This document shows, one piece after another, positions 18,600 to 29,066 of a stretch of 64,000 nt of DNA (position 1 is its first letter; each line of letters begins with the position of its first letter). Made by a program: the position numbers and the translations under genes. This DNA is from Pseudomonas frederiksbergensis (GTDB lineage Bacteria > Pseudomonadota > Gammaproteobacteria > Pseudomonadales > Pseudomonadaceae). Location of the stretch: contig NZ_CP017886.1 in the NCBI RefSeq assembly GCF_001874645.1, positions 868,001 to 932,000 on the forward strand, written 5' to 3'. The notes under the pieces were generated by a model. It worked only from the letters and a program-made list of their open reading frames with translations, did no database searches and was not told the origin of the DNA.

Positions 18600-18748
18600 A
18601 AAAATTCCTTGATAACGAAAAGCGCGCGCGGCGCATCTTTGAAGAGCCCGGCTCGGCGCAGACACACGACTTCGCCGCCAAGGGAGATGCCCGGCGGAAC
18701 GTGGTCGGCAAGGGAGAAATGGAGCGGGTCTGAAACGAGAGTCGGCAT
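18596..18748 (-). CDS. Possible 50-residue protein overlapping the nagZ start
   Basis: An open frame of 50 codons that opens MPTLVSDPLHFSLADHVPPG and ends RALFVIKEFL. Its TGA stop shares bases with the nagZ ATG (ATGA), the usual sign of translational coupling. It fills the gap between psrA (stop at 18797) and nagZ. The composition is balanced and protein-like: it has no long low-complexity run, and its codons favour G/C in the third position like the neighbours. Against it, there is no clear ribosome-binding site before its ATG. I do not recognise a family. It might instead be a leader that controls nagZ translation. Confidence 0.5.
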   Translation of the reverse strand: MPTLVSDPLHFSLADHVPPGISLGGEVVCLRRAGLFKDAPRALFVIKEFL

Positions 18749-18796
18749 GGGCGGCTAGCTTAGCGGATGTAAGCTGCCGCGCCCACCCGTGCGCGG

Positions 18797-19504
18797 TTAA
18801 ACCTTGGCGGCCACGGGTGCCGATTTGCTCCGAGGACGCAACTGGGCCGACGCCATGGCATCGTCGGTGACGCCGGTTTCTGCGCGCATTCCAGCGGCCA
18901 GGAACGGCACCATCAAACGCATCACCTGCTCGATCGAGGTGTTCACCCCGAAATCGGTCTCGGCAATGGCACGCAAGGCTTTGATCCCTGACATGCTGAA
19001 CGCCGCTGCGCCGAGCATGAAGTGCACGCGCCAGAACAGTTCGATAGGTGGAATACGCGGTGCGGCTTCATTGACCAGCATCATGTAACGACGGAACACC
19101 TTGCCGTACATGTCTTCCAGGTAACGACGCAAGTGCCCCTGGCTCTGGCTGAATGCCAACCCCAACAGGCGCATGAAGATAGACAAATCATTGCCGCTGC
19201 GTGGCTGCACCACAAGGGCTTGTTCAACGAGGATCTCCAGCAGCTCTTCGAGGCTCGGCTTATTGTCCGGCTTGGCCTGACGGCGCTCCAGCTCACGATC
19301 GAGGCTGATGCAGAAAGGCCCGAGAAAACGCGAGAAGACGGCTTGAATCAAGGCCTTCTTTGAGCCGAAATGATAATTCACCGCCGCAAGATTGACCCCA
19401 GCCTTGCTGGTGATCAGCCGCAATGAAGTTTCGGCAAAACCTTTTTCCGCGAACAACTGCTCGGCAGCATCAAGAATGCGTTCAACGGTTTCCGACTGGG
19501 CCAT
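18797..19504 (-). CDS. psrA: TetR-family fatty-acid-responsive regulator PsrA
   Basis: A 235-residue repressor/activator. In pseudomonads PsrA represses itself and beta-oxidation genes, responds to long-chain fatty acids and activates rpoS. The TetR helix-turn-helix is at the N-terminus (ETVERILDAAEQLFAEKGF, TSLRLITSKAGVNLAAVNYH). The ligand domain follows (FMRLLGLAFSQSQGHLRRYL, ELFWRVHFMLGAAAFSMSG). I prefer ATG 19504 (MAQSETVERI) over the upstream start at 19522. Its promoter region holds a textbook PsrA operator at 19533-19546, indicating autorepression. It is divergent from lexA. The fadBA operon, a known PsrA target in P. aeruginosa, lies 7 kb away. Confidence 0.94.
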   Translation of the reverse strand: MAQSETVERILDAAEQLFAEKGFAETSLRLITSKAGVNLAAVNYHFGSKKALIQAVFSRFLGPFCISLDRELERRQAKPDNKPSLEELLEILVEQALVVQPRSGNDLSIFMRLLGLAFSQSQGHLRRYLEDMYGKVFRRYMMLVNEAAPRIPPIELFWRVHFMLGAAAFSMSGIKALRAIAETDFGVNTSIEQVMRLMVPFLAAGMRAETGVTDDAMASAQLRPRSKSAPVAAKV

Positions 19505-19532
19505 GGCTACTCCGCCTGACAAACACTTGTTT

Positions 19533-19546
19533 GAAACATACGTTTC
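19533..19546. promoter_or_regulatory. PsrA operator
   Basis: GAAAC-ATAC-GTTTC, a perfect 5-4-5 palindrome matching the published PsrA consensus, 29 bp upstream of the psrA ATG. The position suits autorepression. Confidence 0.85.
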
Positions 19547-19694
19547 AGCCTGGGCCTTGTCAAGTCTGCCAGTTCGTTTTGCGAACGGTCGGTCAGCTAT
19601 TTAACCATATAAGTCGGGGGCTGTAGCCAGTCCTACAGGCAGCAAGCTGACGACCTGTAAACCGACCGTCCAGCGGCCGGATAAAAAAGGAGGA

Positions 19695-19722
19695 TTGCCA
19701 AGACCACTTCACTGTATATAAT
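19695..19722 (+). promoter_or_regulatory. lexA promoter
   Basis: TTGCCA at 19695-19700 and TATAAT at 19717-19722, separated by 16 bp. The -10 lies inside SOS box 1, so LexA binding would block RNA polymerase directly. Predicted start near 19729. Confidence 0.7.
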
Positions 19723-19727
19723 CCCAG
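19712..19727. promoter_or_regulatory. SOS box 1 (LexA operator)
   Basis: CTGTATATAATCCCAG: matches CTGT-N8-ACAG except for C in place of A in the second half-site. It overlaps the -10 of lexA. Confidence 0.8.
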
Positions 19728-19730
19728 TCA

Positions 19731-19746
19731 CTGTATAAAAAGACAG
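19731..19746. promoter_or_regulatory. SOS box 2 (LexA operator)
   Basis: CTGTATAAAAAGACAG: perfect CTGT-N8-ACAG, three bases after box 1 and ten bases before the lexA ATG. Two adjacent boxes are typical of lexA autorepression. Confidence 0.88.
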
Positions 19747-19756
19747 AGCGATCGAC

Positions 19757-20365
19757 ATGCTAAAACTGACGCCACGCCAAGCTGAGATTCTGGCTTTTAT
19801 CAAACGTTGCCTCGAAGACAACGGCTATCCGCCGACCCGCGCGGAAATCGCCCTGGAGCTTGGCTTCAAGTCGCCCAATGCTGCTGAAGAACACCTCAAG
19901 GCACTGGCGCGCAAGGGTGCAATCGAAATGACGCCCGGCGCCTCACGCGGCATTCGCATCCCGGGCTTCGAAGCCAAGGCCGACGAGTCTACCCTGCCCA
20001 TCATTGGCCGGGTTGCTGCTGGCGCTCCGATTCTCGCCCAACAGCACATCGAAGAGTCCTGCAACATCAATCCTTCCTTCTTCCATCCACGCGCCGACTA
20101 TTTGTTGCGCGTTCACGGCATGAGCATGAAGGACGTGGGGATTTTCGACGGCGACCTACTCGCCGTGCACACCACGCGTGAGGCCCGTAACGGCCAGATC
20201 GTAGTTGCGCGGATCGGTGACGAAGTGACCGTCAAGCGCTTCAAGCGCGACGGCAGCAAGGTCTGGTTGATTGCCGAAAACCCCGAGTTTGCCCCGATCG
20301 AAGTGAACCTGAAAGATCAGGACCTGGTGATCGAAGGCTTGAGTGTCGGCGTCATTCGCCGCTAA
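19757..20365 (+). CDS. lexA: SOS repressor LexA
   Basis: A 202-residue repressor of the SOS regulon that cleaves itself when RecA is activated. The N-terminal winged helix is present ([34 protein letters not shown]). The cleavage site is Ala88-Gly89 (VAAGAP). The self-cleavage dyad is Ser123 (HGMSMKD) and Lys160 ([10 protein letters not shown]). All needed residues are intact. It is preceded by a promoter and two LexA boxes, so it is autoregulated. sulA begins 10 bp after the stop with a strong AAAGGAGG site, forming a two-gene SOS operon. Confidence 0.98.
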   Translation: MLKLTPRQAEILAFIKRCLEDNGYPPTRAEIALELGFKSPNAAEEHLKALARKGAIEMTPGASRGIRIPGFEAKADESTLPIIGRVAAGAPILAQQHIEESCNINPSFFHPRADYLLRVHGMSMKDVGIFDGDLLAVHTTREARNGQIVVARIGDEVTVKRFKRDGSKVWLIAENPEFAPIEVNLKDQDLVIEGLSVGVIRR

Positions 20366-20375
20366 AGGAGGCGTT

Positions 20376-20849
20376 ATGCAGTTCCCTCACACACCACAGC
20401 ACACACAACTTCCGCTGTTCGAAGCGTTCATGGCTCAGCCGCTGGCGCCGATTCTCAAAGACGTGGTTGAGTCGCCCTGGAGCGCCGAACCCGAAGCGTT
20501 CAGTGAGCTGTCATTGCGTGGTGCGGCTGGGAACTGCCTGAACCTTCTAGCCCCCATCCTCAGAGAGTTGAGCCAGGACAAGGACGCTCGCTGGCTGACG
20601 CTGATCGCTCCGCCTGCCAGCCTGACTCAAGCCTGGCTGCGAGATGCCGGCCTGAACCGCGAACGCATTCTGCTGCTGCAACCACGGGGAACACAAAGCG
20701 CCCAGCAACTTGCTTGCGAAGCCTTGCGCCTGGGCCGCAGCCACACCGTTGTGAGTTGGCTGAACCCGTTGAGCTCCAGCGTGCGCCAACAGCTGATCAG
20801 CGCCGCCCGTACCGGGGATGCTCAAAGTCTGAATATTCGGCTGGGTTAA
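20376..20849 (+). CDS. sulA: SOS cell-division inhibitor SulA
   Basis: A 157-residue protein that, by family, binds FtsZ and blocks septation during DNA damage. ATG 20376 (MQFPHTPQHTQLPLFEAFM) has AAAGGAGG at the right distance. The conserved part is NLLAPILRELSQDKDARWLTL, then APPASLTQAWLRDAGLNRE and HTVVSWLNPLS, the FtsZ-binding core. It follows lexA in one operon, so it should be LexA-controlled. A hairpin (GGCTTCTC/GAGAAGCC) follows at 20885-20907 but has no U-tract. Confidence 0.9.
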   Translation: MQFPHTPQHTQLPLFEAFMAQPLAPILKDVVESPWSAEPEAFSELSLRGAAGNCLNLLAPILRELSQDKDARWLTLIAPPASLTQAWLRDAGLNRERILLLQPRGTQSAQQLACEALRLGRSHTVVSWLNPLSSSVRQQLISAARTGDAQSLNIRLG

Positions 20850-20955
20850 GTGATACGCACTGTACACTTGAAAAGCGCAGGGCTTCTCCAGAACAGAGAA
20901 GCCAATCTGTAACGCTGATGTGAAATGATGCCTTACGAAAAGACGTCGAACGGAA

Positions 20956-21189
20956 TCAATGAAGAATCCGCGGCCCTTCTTCTTTGTCGAATTCGCCTTC
21001 AACCAAGCGCCCAGCCATCTGCACACCCACGCTCAACATCGCCTTGGCGACTTCAACGTGCTGGCCCTGCAGGAACGCTTTGGCGTCTTCAGAGAAGTTC
21101 AAAGTCACCAGAGAACCCTCATCCTCAGCTCTGCGCAGCTCAATACGACCGTCTGGCAGCTCGACAATTTCTAGAAAGGACGTTGGCAT
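20956..21189 (-). CDS. Small conserved hypothetical protein (77 aa)
   Basis: A 77-residue acidic cytoplasmic protein. It opens PTSFLEIVELPDGRIELRRA and ends EFDKEEGPRILH. A beta-hairpin start (IVELPDGRIELRR..LVTLNFSEDA) leads into a helix (VEVAKAMLSVGVQMAGRLVE). No known catalytic motif. A gene of this size occupies the same place between sulA and topA in P. aeruginosa as I recall it. Convergent with sulA. Function unknown. Confidence 0.82.
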   Translation of the reverse strand: MPTSFLEIVELPDGRIELRRAEDEGSLVTLNFSEDAKAFLQGQHVEVAKAMLSVGVQMAGRLVEGEFDKEEGPRILH

Positions 21190-21340
21190 AAAGGTCTGTT
21201 CTCCACGAAAGGCGGGGATTATATAGTCATCAGCACAGCTTCGCTCGGGATCTTGACCGGCTGCACGTCACCGAAACCAATACTGAAGATCATCCCTGAT
21301 TCATGACCATCGCTGAACGCTCAGCGTTCAGTACAGAGAT

Positions 21341-21865
21341 TCAGCACTCATTCAACCCTTCGCGAAACCGAATCGCCAAGTCTTTGAGGTTCTGGCGCCA
21401 GCTTTCCAGCTCTTCTCGACTCAACGCTTGAGGCGTCTCTTCTTCGTCCAGGTTAACCGCCATGATCAACGGCCGCGTCACATCGCCTTTGGGTTTGTGC
21501 GGCACGCGTGGTGGCTGAAACAGCGCGGCATGGGCAGCCAGAAGCTTTGCCAGCCAGGTTTCAGGATTGTTCGCCAACTCGACCATCTCCGCCATCTCTG
21601 GAATAGCGATGGCTTCAAGTACTTCACGGGTCAGCAGCAATTCTGCTCTCGGCGCATTGGCCTGAGGCAAACGGTAGAAACCGGCAATCTCATGGCACAA
21701 ACCCAGCAGCGCGCCGTATAAATGAAACAACGCTGACTCACGCCCTGCCTGGATCAACGCCAGGGAGTTCATCGCCCGCCCCTCCTCCGCTCGGGCCAAC
21801 GCCTCAAGCGACAGACCGGCGAAGTAAATTTTCTGATTGGTACGGGTATAGAGCTCAAAGGCCAT
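21341..21865 (-). CDS. Conserved hypothetical protein (DUF6586-like)
   Basis: A 174-residue, mostly helical cytoplasmic protein. ATG 21865 (MAFELYTRTNQKIYFAGLSL) has GGAGA eight bases upstream, so I reject the longer start at 21919. It contains LEALARAEEGRAMNSLALIQ and ALFHLYGALLGLCHEIAGFY. The C-terminal EELESWRQNLKDLAIRFREG probably forms a helix. Conserved next to topA in pseudomonads. No enzymatic motif is visible; function unknown. Confidence 0.82.
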   Translation of the reverse strand: MAFELYTRTNQKIYFAGLSLEALARAEEGRAMNSLALIQAGRESALFHLYGALLGLCHEIAGFYRLPQANAPRAELLLTREVLEAIAIPEMAEMVELANNPETWLAKLLAAHAALFQPPRVPHKPKGDVTRPLIMAVNLDEEETPQALSREELESWRQNLKDLAIRFREGLNEC

Positions 21866-21949
21866 GACGGCAGTCTCCACAACGAAATAAGACGCGTGAT
21901 GCAGGCCTGACAGTGTCATGGATCAGACAAGCCCAGTGCAAGCCAAAAA

Positions 21950-21993
21950 CAAAGGCCGCATGAAAACCCGAGGGTTCGCATGCGGCCTTTTGC
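21950..21993 (-). terminator. Intrinsic terminator of topA
   Basis: AAGGCCGCATG / CATGCGGCCTT stem at 21952-21989. On the minus strand it is followed by TTTGTTTTT, 15-60 bases after the topA stop. Confidence 0.85.
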
Positions 21994-22007
21994 ATCGCAT
22001 TGCCCGT

Positions 22008-24629
22008 TTACTTGGCTACGCGCTTGTCTTCAACCACCCACTTGCCACCGTCGTAGAACGCCTTCCAACCGGTAGGCTTGCCTTCGACCTCGGTCTGCAC
22101 ATACTGCTCCTTGGTCTTGCGGCTGTAGCGGATCACCGCTGGGAGACCATCCGGGTCCTTTTTTGGTGCTTCGCAGAGGAAGTGGTACTTCGGATCGATC
22201 TCATCCTTGTGCGGCACGATCTCGATCACCAGCGGAGCACGGGTCTCGCGGTTTTTCGGGAACTGGCTCGCCGCCAGGAACAGGCCAGAAGCACCGTCAC
22301 GCAGAATGTAGGTGTCGTTGACCTTCTCGCACTTGAGCTCTGGCATCTTCACCGGATCCATCTTCGGCGGCGCCGCGTCACCGCTCTTCAGCAGTTTGCG
22401 GGTGTTCTTGCAGGTCGCGTTGGTGCACCCGAAGAACTTGCCGAAACGACCCGTCTTCAGCTGCATTTCGCTGCCGCATTTGTCGCACTCCAGGCTCGGA
22501 CCTTCGTAGCCCTTGATGCGATAGCTGCCTTCTTCGATCTCGTAGCCTGCGCAATCAGGGTTGTTGCCGCAGATGTGCAGTTTGCGCTTCTCATCCAGCA
22601 AGTAAGCGTCCATCGCGGTACTGCAGATCGGGCAACGATGCTTGCCACGCAGCACCAAAGACTCCGACTCACCCTCATCGTCCGCAGCGATTTCATCGCC
22701 CGGCACCAGGTTGACGGTAGCTTTGCAGCGTTCTTTTGGCGGCAGGCTGTAGCCCGAGCAACCGAGGAACACGCCGGTCGATGCGGTGCGAATCTGCATC
22801 GGACGACCACACGTCAGGCACGGGATGTCGGTCATGACCGGCTGGTTGGCACGCATGCCGTTTTCTGCGTTCTCGGCCACTTCGAGTTTCTTCTTGAAGT
22901 CGCCGTAGAACTCGTCGAGCACGTTTTTCCAGTCACGTTCGCCCTGGGCGACGTCATCGAGGTTCTCTTCCATGCCGGCGGTGAAGCCGTAGTCCATCAG
23001 GTTCGAGAAGCTTTCGGACAGACGCTCGGTGACGATGTCGCCCATCTTTTCCGAGTAGAAACGACGGTTGTGCAGTGCGACGTAGCCGCGGTCCTGGATG
23101 GTCGAAATGATCGCCGCGTAGGTCGAAGGGCGACCGATACCGCGCTTTTCCATTTCTTTAACCAGGCTGGCTTCCGAGTAACGTGCCGGCGGCTTGGTGA
23201 AGTGCTGGCTCGGGTCGAGCTTGATCAGCTTCAGCACATCGCCCTGCGCCATGTCCGGCAGCACATCGTCGTCACCAGGCTTGGCCATTTGCGGCATGAC
23301 GCGGGTGTAACCGTCGAACTTCAGGATGCGGCCCTTGGCACGCAGCTCGAAGCCGGCAGCTGCGACGCTGACGGTGGTCGACAGGTATTTTGCCGGCAGC
23401 ATCTGGCAAGCGACGAATTGGCGCCAGATCAGCTCGTAGAGACGCTCAGCGTCACGCTCCATACCCGACAGCTTGCTTGGATCGGTATTCACGTCAGAAG
23501 GACGAATCGCTTCGTGAGCCTCTTGCGCACCTTCCTTGCTACTGTAGACGTTCGGTGTTTCCGGCAGGTATTTGCCGCCGAACTCGCCGTCAATGTAAGT
23601 ACGCGCCATCGCCACGGCATCAGCCGAAAGATTGGTCGAGTCGGTACGCATATAGGTGATGTAACCGGCTTCATACAAACGCTGGGCCATCATCATGGTT
23701 TTCTTTACGCCGAAGCCCAGGCGGTTACTGGCAGCCTGTTGCAGCGTGGAAGTGATGAAGGGGGCCGACGCTTTGCTGCTGGTCGGTTTGTCTTCGCGCT
23801 TGGCGATGGTGTAGCTGGAAGCCTTGAGCTTCTCCAGCGCAGCCATGGCCTGGGCCTCGTTGAGCGGCTTGAAGGCTTCGCCGTTTTCACGGGCCACTTC
23901 AAAACGCACATTGGCGCCCTTGGCAGTGCCAAGGTCAGCGTGAACGTCCCAGTACTCTTCCGGGTTGAACGCACGAATCTCGCGCTCACGCTCCACCACC
24001 AGCTTGACGGCTACCGATTGCACACGACCGGCAGACAGACCGCGAGCGATCTTGGCCCACAGTAGCGGCGAAACCATGTAACCCACCACTCGGTCGAGAA
24101 AACGACGCGCCTGCTGAGCGTTGACCCGATCGATGTCCAGCTCGCCTGGCTGGGAGAAGGCTTCCTGAATCGCCTTCTTGGTGATTTCGTTGAACACCAC
24201 GCGCTTGTAGCGGCTGTCGTCACCACCGATGGCTTCGCGCAGGTGCCAGGCAATGGCTTCCCCCTCGCGATCCAAGTCGGTTGCGAGATAGATGGTGTCA
24301 GCATCCTTGGCGAGCCGGCGCAGCTCTTCGATGACCTTTTCCTTGCCCGGGAGGATCTCGTACTTGGCTTTCCAGCCATGATCGGGATCGACACCCATGC
24401 GCGAGACCAGTTGCTTACGCGCCTTTTCTTTAGGCGACAGCACCGGTGCTTCACCAACAGCAGCCTTGCCACGCTTGGCAGCAGGCTCTTTGCTGGCGCT
24501 AGCCGAACCGCTGGTGGGCAGGTCTCGGATATGGCCGATACTCGACTTCACCACGTATTGGTTACCCAGATACTTGTTGATGGTCTTGGCCTTAGCCGGG
24601 GATTCCACAATGACCAGCGATTTGCCCAT
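22008..24629 (-). CDS. topA: DNA topoisomerase I
   Basis: An 873-residue type IA topoisomerase that relaxes negative supercoils. The N-terminal Toprim domain is present ([20 protein letters not shown] and [15 protein letters not shown], with the acidic DxDxE triad). The catalytic tyrosine is Tyr326 in [13 protein letters not shown]. The C-terminus carries three zinc-ribbon pairs ([29 protein letters not shown]) and then single-strand-binding domains. A Lys/Ala-rich insert after residue 35 is usual for pseudomonads. A consensus-like promoter lies at 24690-24718. Transcribed toward its terminator at 21950. Confidence 0.97.
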   Translation of the reverse strand: MGKSLVIVESPAKAKTINKYLGNQYVVKSSIGHIRDLPTSGSASASKEPAAKRGKAAVGEAPVLSPKEKARKQLVSRMGVDPDHGWKAKYEILPGKEKVIEELRRLAKDADTIYLATDLDREGEAIAWHLREAIGGDDSRYKRVVFNEITKKAIQEAFSQPGELDIDRVNAQQARRFLDRVVGYMVSPLLWAKIARGLSAGRVQSVAVKLVVEREREIRAFNPEEYWDVHADLGTAKGANVRFEVARENGEAFKPLNEAQAMAALEKLKASSYTIAKREDKPTSSKASAPFITSTLQQAASNRLGFGVKKTMMMAQRLYEAGYITYMRTDSTNLSADAVAMARTYIDGEFGGKYLPETPNVYSSKEGAQEAHEAIRPSDVNTDPSKLSGMERDAERLYELIWRQFVACQMLPAKYLSTTVSVAAAGFELRAKGRILKFDGYTRVMPQMAKPGDDDVLPDMAQGDVLKLIKLDPSQHFTKPPARYSEASLVKEMEKRGIGRPSTYAAIISTIQDRGYVALHNRRFYSEKMGDIVTERLSESFSNLMDYGFTAGMEENLDDVAQGERDWKNVLDEFYGDFKKKLEVAENAENGMRANQPVMTDIPCLTCGRPMQIRTASTGVFLGCSGYSLPPKERCKATVNLVPGDEIAADDEGESESLVLRGKHRCPICSTAMDAYLLDEKRKLHICGNNPDCAGYEIEEGSYRIKGYEGPSLECDKCGSEMQLKTGRFGKFFGCTNATCKNTRKLLKSGDAAPPKMDPVKMPELKCEKVNDTYILRDGASGLFLAASQFPKNRETRAPLVIEIVPHKDEIDPKYHFLCEAPKKDPDGLPAVIRYSRKTKEQYVQTEVEGKPTGWKAFYDGGKWVVEDKRVAK

Positions 24630-24689
24630 GGATCAGAAAATTCCTGAATTCTAGAAGTGAAAGGCGGTTGGCGCCTGACGCGGCACCGC

Positions 24690-24718
24690 TATATATAGTG
24701 GCAACAAGGTGAGGTCAA
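24690..24718 (-). promoter_or_regulatory. topA promoter
   Basis: On the minus strand TTGACC (24713-24718) and TATATA (24690-24695) are 17 bp apart, giving a predicted start near 24683, about 54 bp before the topA ATG. Confidence 0.7.
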
Positions 24719-24743
24719 GCGCAGGGTTCTGCGCGCACTCGGC

Positions 24744-24980
24744 TTATGGCCTTGAAAAAAGGCTCAGCTCGGCCTGCACCAAAGCAAAGCGTGGGACCTG
24801 TTCGCCGTCAACTTCGACCGACTCCAGGAACATGCTCAAGGGACGTACCCAAAAGCCGTAATCGCCATACAGGGCTTGGTAGAAGACCACTTCTTCTTCG
24901 GTCTCGGAGTGCCGCGCAACACTGAATACCCGGTACTGCGGACCTTTGTAATGCTGGTAGAGCCCAGGTTGTATCGGCAT
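24744..24980 (-). CDS. DUF1653 family protein
   Basis: A 78-residue protein. ATG 24980 (MPIQPGLYQHYKGPQYRV) gives the whole domain; the longer frame adds 13 non-conserved residues. The family core is GLYQHYKGPQYRVFSVARHSE and VVFYQALYGDYGFWVRPLSM, a small beta-barrel-like fold. Function is not established for the family. It lies between fadA and topA, as in P. aeruginosa. Confidence 0.85.
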   Translation of the reverse strand: MPIQPGLYQHYKGPQYRVFSVARHSETEEEVVFYQALYGDYGFWVRPLSMFLESVEVDGEQVPRFALVQAELSLFSRP

Positions 24981-25034
24981 GGTTTGGCCCTCACTCAAAT
25001 CACTTGAAATAAAAAACAAAAAAAATCTTCAGAA

Positions 25035-25063
25035 AAACAAAAACCGGGGCACTGGGCCCCGGC
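25035..25063 (-). terminator. Intrinsic terminator of fadBA
   Basis: On the minus strand AGCCGGGGC / GCCCCGGT forms a stem (25043-25062), followed by TTTTTGTTTTTC, 18 bases after the fadA stop. Confidence 0.85.
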
Positions 25064-25080
25064 TTCCGTCGACGAATCGC

Positions 25081-26280
<1,200 letters not shown>

Positions 26281-26281
26281 T

Positions 26282-26422
26282 CAGGGAGACTGAAAACTGC
26301 TGCGCTTGGCAATACTGCGTTAAAAACAGGCTCGGACTGCTCATTTACAACTTGTAAACTCCGCGTCCTCGCCTGTTTTTGCCTTGTCTTGCCTTCGCTC
26401 GCGACGTTTTCATTTCTCCCTG
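26282..26422 (-). mobile_element. 140-bp inverted-repeat element, copy 1 (inside fadBA)
   Basis: A 141-bp element bounded by imperfect inverted repeats (CAGGGAGACTGAAAAC on the left, GTTTTCATTTCTCCCTG on the right). Internal 10-bp arms AAAAACAGGC / GCCTGTTTTT can form a hairpin. By eye it matches the reverse complement of 41351-41490 at roughly nine of ten positions through the central ~120 bp. It begins 7 bp after the fadB stop codon and ends 25 bp before the fadA ATG, so the fadBA transcript must carry it. No coding capacity; MITE-like. Confidence 0.75.
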
Positions 26423-26429
26423 GAGGCGC

Positions 26430-28577
26430 TTAACCGAAGAAGCTCTGGCCGTTTTTGGCCATCTCGCGCAGCTTCGCGGTCGGGTGGTACAGCGCGCCCA
26501 AATCAGCGTACTGGTCAGCCAGGGCAACGAACTCTGCAACACCGATCGAGTCGATGTAGCGCAGTGCACCGCCACGGAATGGAGGGAAACCAATACCGTA
26601 GACCAGGCCCATGTCGGCTTCGGCAGCGGTTTCGACGATGCCGTCTTCCAGGCAACGCACGGTTTCCAGGCACAGCGGGATCATCATCCAGTTGATGATG
26701 TCTTCGTCGGTCACTTCACGCTGTTCGAAGACGATTGGCTTGAGCACTTCGAGTACCGATGGATCGGCTACTTTCTTCTGCTTGCCGCGCTTGTCGGTCT
26801 CATAGGCGTAGAAGCCCTTGCCGTTCTTCTGGCCCAGGCGCTTGGCTTCGTAGAGCACGTCAACAGCCGAACGACGGTCGTCTTTCATGCGGTCCGGGAA
26901 GCCTTCAGCCATCACGTCACGACCGTGGTGACCGGTGTCGATGCCGACCACGTCCATCAGGTATGCCGGGCCCATTGGCCAGCCGAACTTCTCCATGATC
27001 TTGTCGATACGGACGAAGTCCACACCGGCGCTGACCAACTTGGCGAAACCACCGAAGTACGGGAACAGTACACGGTTGACCAGAAAGCCCGGGCAGTCGT
27101 TGACGACGATCGGGTTCTTGCCCATTTTCTTGGCGTAGGCAACGGTGGTGGCAACAGCCAGCTCGCTGGACTTCTCGCCACGAATGACTTCAACCAGCGG
27201 CATCATGTGCACCGGGTTGAAGAAGTGCATGCCGACGAAATTTTCCGGACGCTTGAGGGCCTTGGCCAACAGGCTGATGGAAATGGTCGAGGTGTTCGAC
27301 GCGAGGATGGTGTCCTCTTTGACCTTGTCTTCGACTTCGGCCAATACCGCTTGCTTGACCTTAGGATTCTCGACAACCGCTTCGACCACCAGGTCGACGT
27401 GACCGAAGTCACCGTAGGACAGGGTTGGACGAATGCCGTTGAGCACTTCGGCCATTTTGGCTGCGGTCATGCGGCCTTTATCAACGCGGCCAACCAGCAG
27501 TTTCGCGGCTTCAGCCAGACCCTGCTCGATACCGTGCTCGTTGATGTCCTTCATCAGGATCGGCGTACCTTTGGACGCCGACTGATAAGCGATGCCGCCC
27601 CCCATGATACCGGCGCCGAGTACGGCTGCCTGTTTCACGTCTTTGGCAATTTCGTCGTAGGCCTTGGCTTTTTTCTTCAGTTCCTGATCGTTCAGGAACA
27701 GACCGATCAAGCACTGCGCAGCAGAGGTCTTGGCCAGTTTGACGAAACCGGCAGCTTCAACTTCCAGAGCCTTGTCGCGACCGAAGTTCGCGGCTTTCTG
27801 GATCGTCTTGATCGCTTCGACCGGCGCCGGGTAGTTCGGACCCGCTTGACCTGCCACGAAACCTTTGGCGGTTTCGAACGCCATCATCTGCTCGATAGCG
27901 TTCAGCTTGAGCTTTTCCAGCTTAGGCTGACGCTTGGCCTTGTAATCGAACTCGCCGGAAATGGCGCGCTTGATCAGTTCCAGGGCTGCTTCCTGCAGCT
28001 TCTCTGGAGCAACCACCGCATCGACTGCGCCGACTTTCAGCGCGTCTTCCGGACGGTTTTCCTTGCCGGCGGCAATCCACTCGATGGCGTTGTCGGCACC
28101 GATGATGCGCGGCAGGCGAACAGTACCGCCGAAGCCTGGGTAGATGCCCAGCTTGACTTCCGGCAGACCGATCTTGGCCTTGGTGGACATGACGCGGTAG
28201 TCCGCTGCCAGGCACATTTCCAGACCGCCACCCAAAGCGATGCCGTTGATCACGGCTACGGTTGGAACGTTGAGGTCTTCGAAATCGCTGAAAATCTTGT
28301 TGGCTTCGAGGTTGCCAGCAACCAGCTCTGCATCCGGCAGCTTGAAGTTGTCGACGAATTCGGTGATGTCGGCGCCGACGATAAACACGTCCTTGCCACT
28401 GCTGACGATCACACCCTTGATCGAAGCATCTGCCTTGATGGTGTCTACGGCCTGACGCAATTCGTTCAGGGTTAGACGGTTGAACTTGTTGACGGACTCA
28501 CCCTTGAGGTCGAATTTCAATTCGACGATGCCACTTTCAAGAGCCTTAACCGTGATGGCTTTACCTTCGTAAATCAT
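26430..28577 (-). CDS. fadB: Fatty-acid oxidation complex alpha subunit
   Basis: A 715-residue multifunctional enzyme (enoyl-CoA hydratase, 3-hydroxyacyl-CoA dehydrogenase, cis/trans isomerase, epimerase). ATG 28577 ([20 protein letters not shown]) has GGAG upstream and gives the exact family length. The longer frame adds 51 unrelated residues. The hydratase/isomerase domain spans residues 1-190 ([38 protein letters not shown]). The dehydrogenase domain starts near 315 ([18 protein letters not shown]) and has [17 protein letters not shown]. First gene of fadBA; PsrA control is likely from relatives, but I find no clean operator here. Confidence 0.97.
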   Translation of the reverse strand: MIYEGKAITVKALESGIVELKFDLKGESVNKFNRLTLNELRQAVDTIKADASIKGVIVSSGKDVFIVGADITEFVDNFKLPDAELVAGNLEANKIFSDFEDLNVPTVAVINGIALGGGLEMCLAADYRVMSTKAKIGLPEVKLGIYPGFGGTVRLPRIIGADNAIEWIAAGKENRPEDALKVGAVDAVVAPEKLQEAALELIKRAISGEFDYKAKRQPKLEKLKLNAIEQMMAFETAKGFVAGQAGPNYPAPVEAIKTIQKAANFGRDKALEVEAAGFVKLAKTSAAQCLIGLFLNDQELKKKAKAYDEIAKDVKQAAVLGAGIMGGGIAYQSASKGTPILMKDINEHGIEQGLAEAAKLLVGRVDKGRMTAAKMAEVLNGIRPTLSYGDFGHVDLVVEAVVENPKVKQAVLAEVEDKVKEDTILASNTSTISISLLAKALKRPENFVGMHFFNPVHMMPLVEVIRGEKSSELAVATTVAYAKKMGKNPIVVNDCPGFLVNRVLFPYFGGFAKLVSAGVDFVRIDKIMEKFGWPMGPAYLMDVVGIDTGHHGRDVMAEGFPDRMKDDRRSAVDVLYEAKRLGQKNGKGFYAYETDKRGKQKKVADPSVLEVLKPIVFEQREVTDEDIINWMMIPLCLETVRCLEDGIVETAAEADMGLVYGIGFPPFRGGALRYIDSIGVAEFVALADQYADLGALYHPTAKLREMAKNGQSFFG

Positions 28578-28955
28578 CAACTGATCTCCACGATATGGAA
28601 GCTGAACAGTACACGTCGGACGCTGACGTTCAGGCGCAGCATGGACGTTTACCGTCGATGCTACGCCATTCCACCAGGCACACCCGCCAACGCGATAGTC
28701 GGGATTCTGTAGGAGCAGTCTGTAATACAAACGCTCAATTCATACGCCCGTTTGATTTGGGTACGCCACCTTCACGGAATTTCCGACAATTGTCAATCGC
28801 CCAAAATGCGGGTTGTCACTCGACTTTGCGGTCATATCCGTACCACGAAGACCTGCAACACGCGGATGCATGTGCAGCTATTCATAGAATCAATATTTAG
28901 AAACGTCGCCCTAATTACCGGCGCAACTGGAAATACACAGCTACGCTCGTCGGGG
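28578..28955. other. fadB upstream region, no gene seen
   Basis: About 380 bp without a convincing gene on either strand. It has an isolated GTAGGAGCAGTC fragment near 28710 and a split CAAACG...CGTTTG palindrome (28728-28754). The fadBA promoter should lie here, but I cannot pick a clear -35/-10. Confidence 0.5.
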
Positions 28956-28981
28956 ACGGCAAACGAAAAATAGAAGCACTT

Positions 28982-29029
28982 ATGGCGAACGCCAAGCGCA
29001 AGATCAGCGCCACGCCTGAGATAGCGTGA
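28982..29029 (+). CDS. Possible 15-codon peptide inside the candidate RNA
   Basis: ATG to TGA encodes MANAKRKISATPEIA. A weak AGAAG precedes the ATG. The peptide is basic and short. It could be a translated part of a dual-function RNA or chance; no family is recognised. Confidence 0.2.
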   Translation: MANAKRKISATPEIA

Positions 29030-29066
29030 CGAATTAGCGAATTACCGGCCTGCCTGGCCAACTCCG

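Noticed and set aside
20885..20907. GGCTTCTC/GAGAAGCC hairpin after sulA as a terminator
   Set aside because: Good stem but no T-run on the plus strand; intrinsic termination cannot be supported.
21918..24065. 715-codon plus-strand frame opposite topA
   Set aside because: Antisense shadow; TopA on the minus strand has all catalytic motifs.
26379..28475. 698-codon plus-strand frame opposite fadB
   Set aside because: Antisense shadow of fadB, with biased composition and no recognisable domain.
28728..28754. CAAACG ... CGTTTG palindrome upstream of fadB as a PsrA operator
   Set aside because: The half-sites are 15 bp apart; PsrA sites have 2-4 bp spacing, as in the psrA promoter here.
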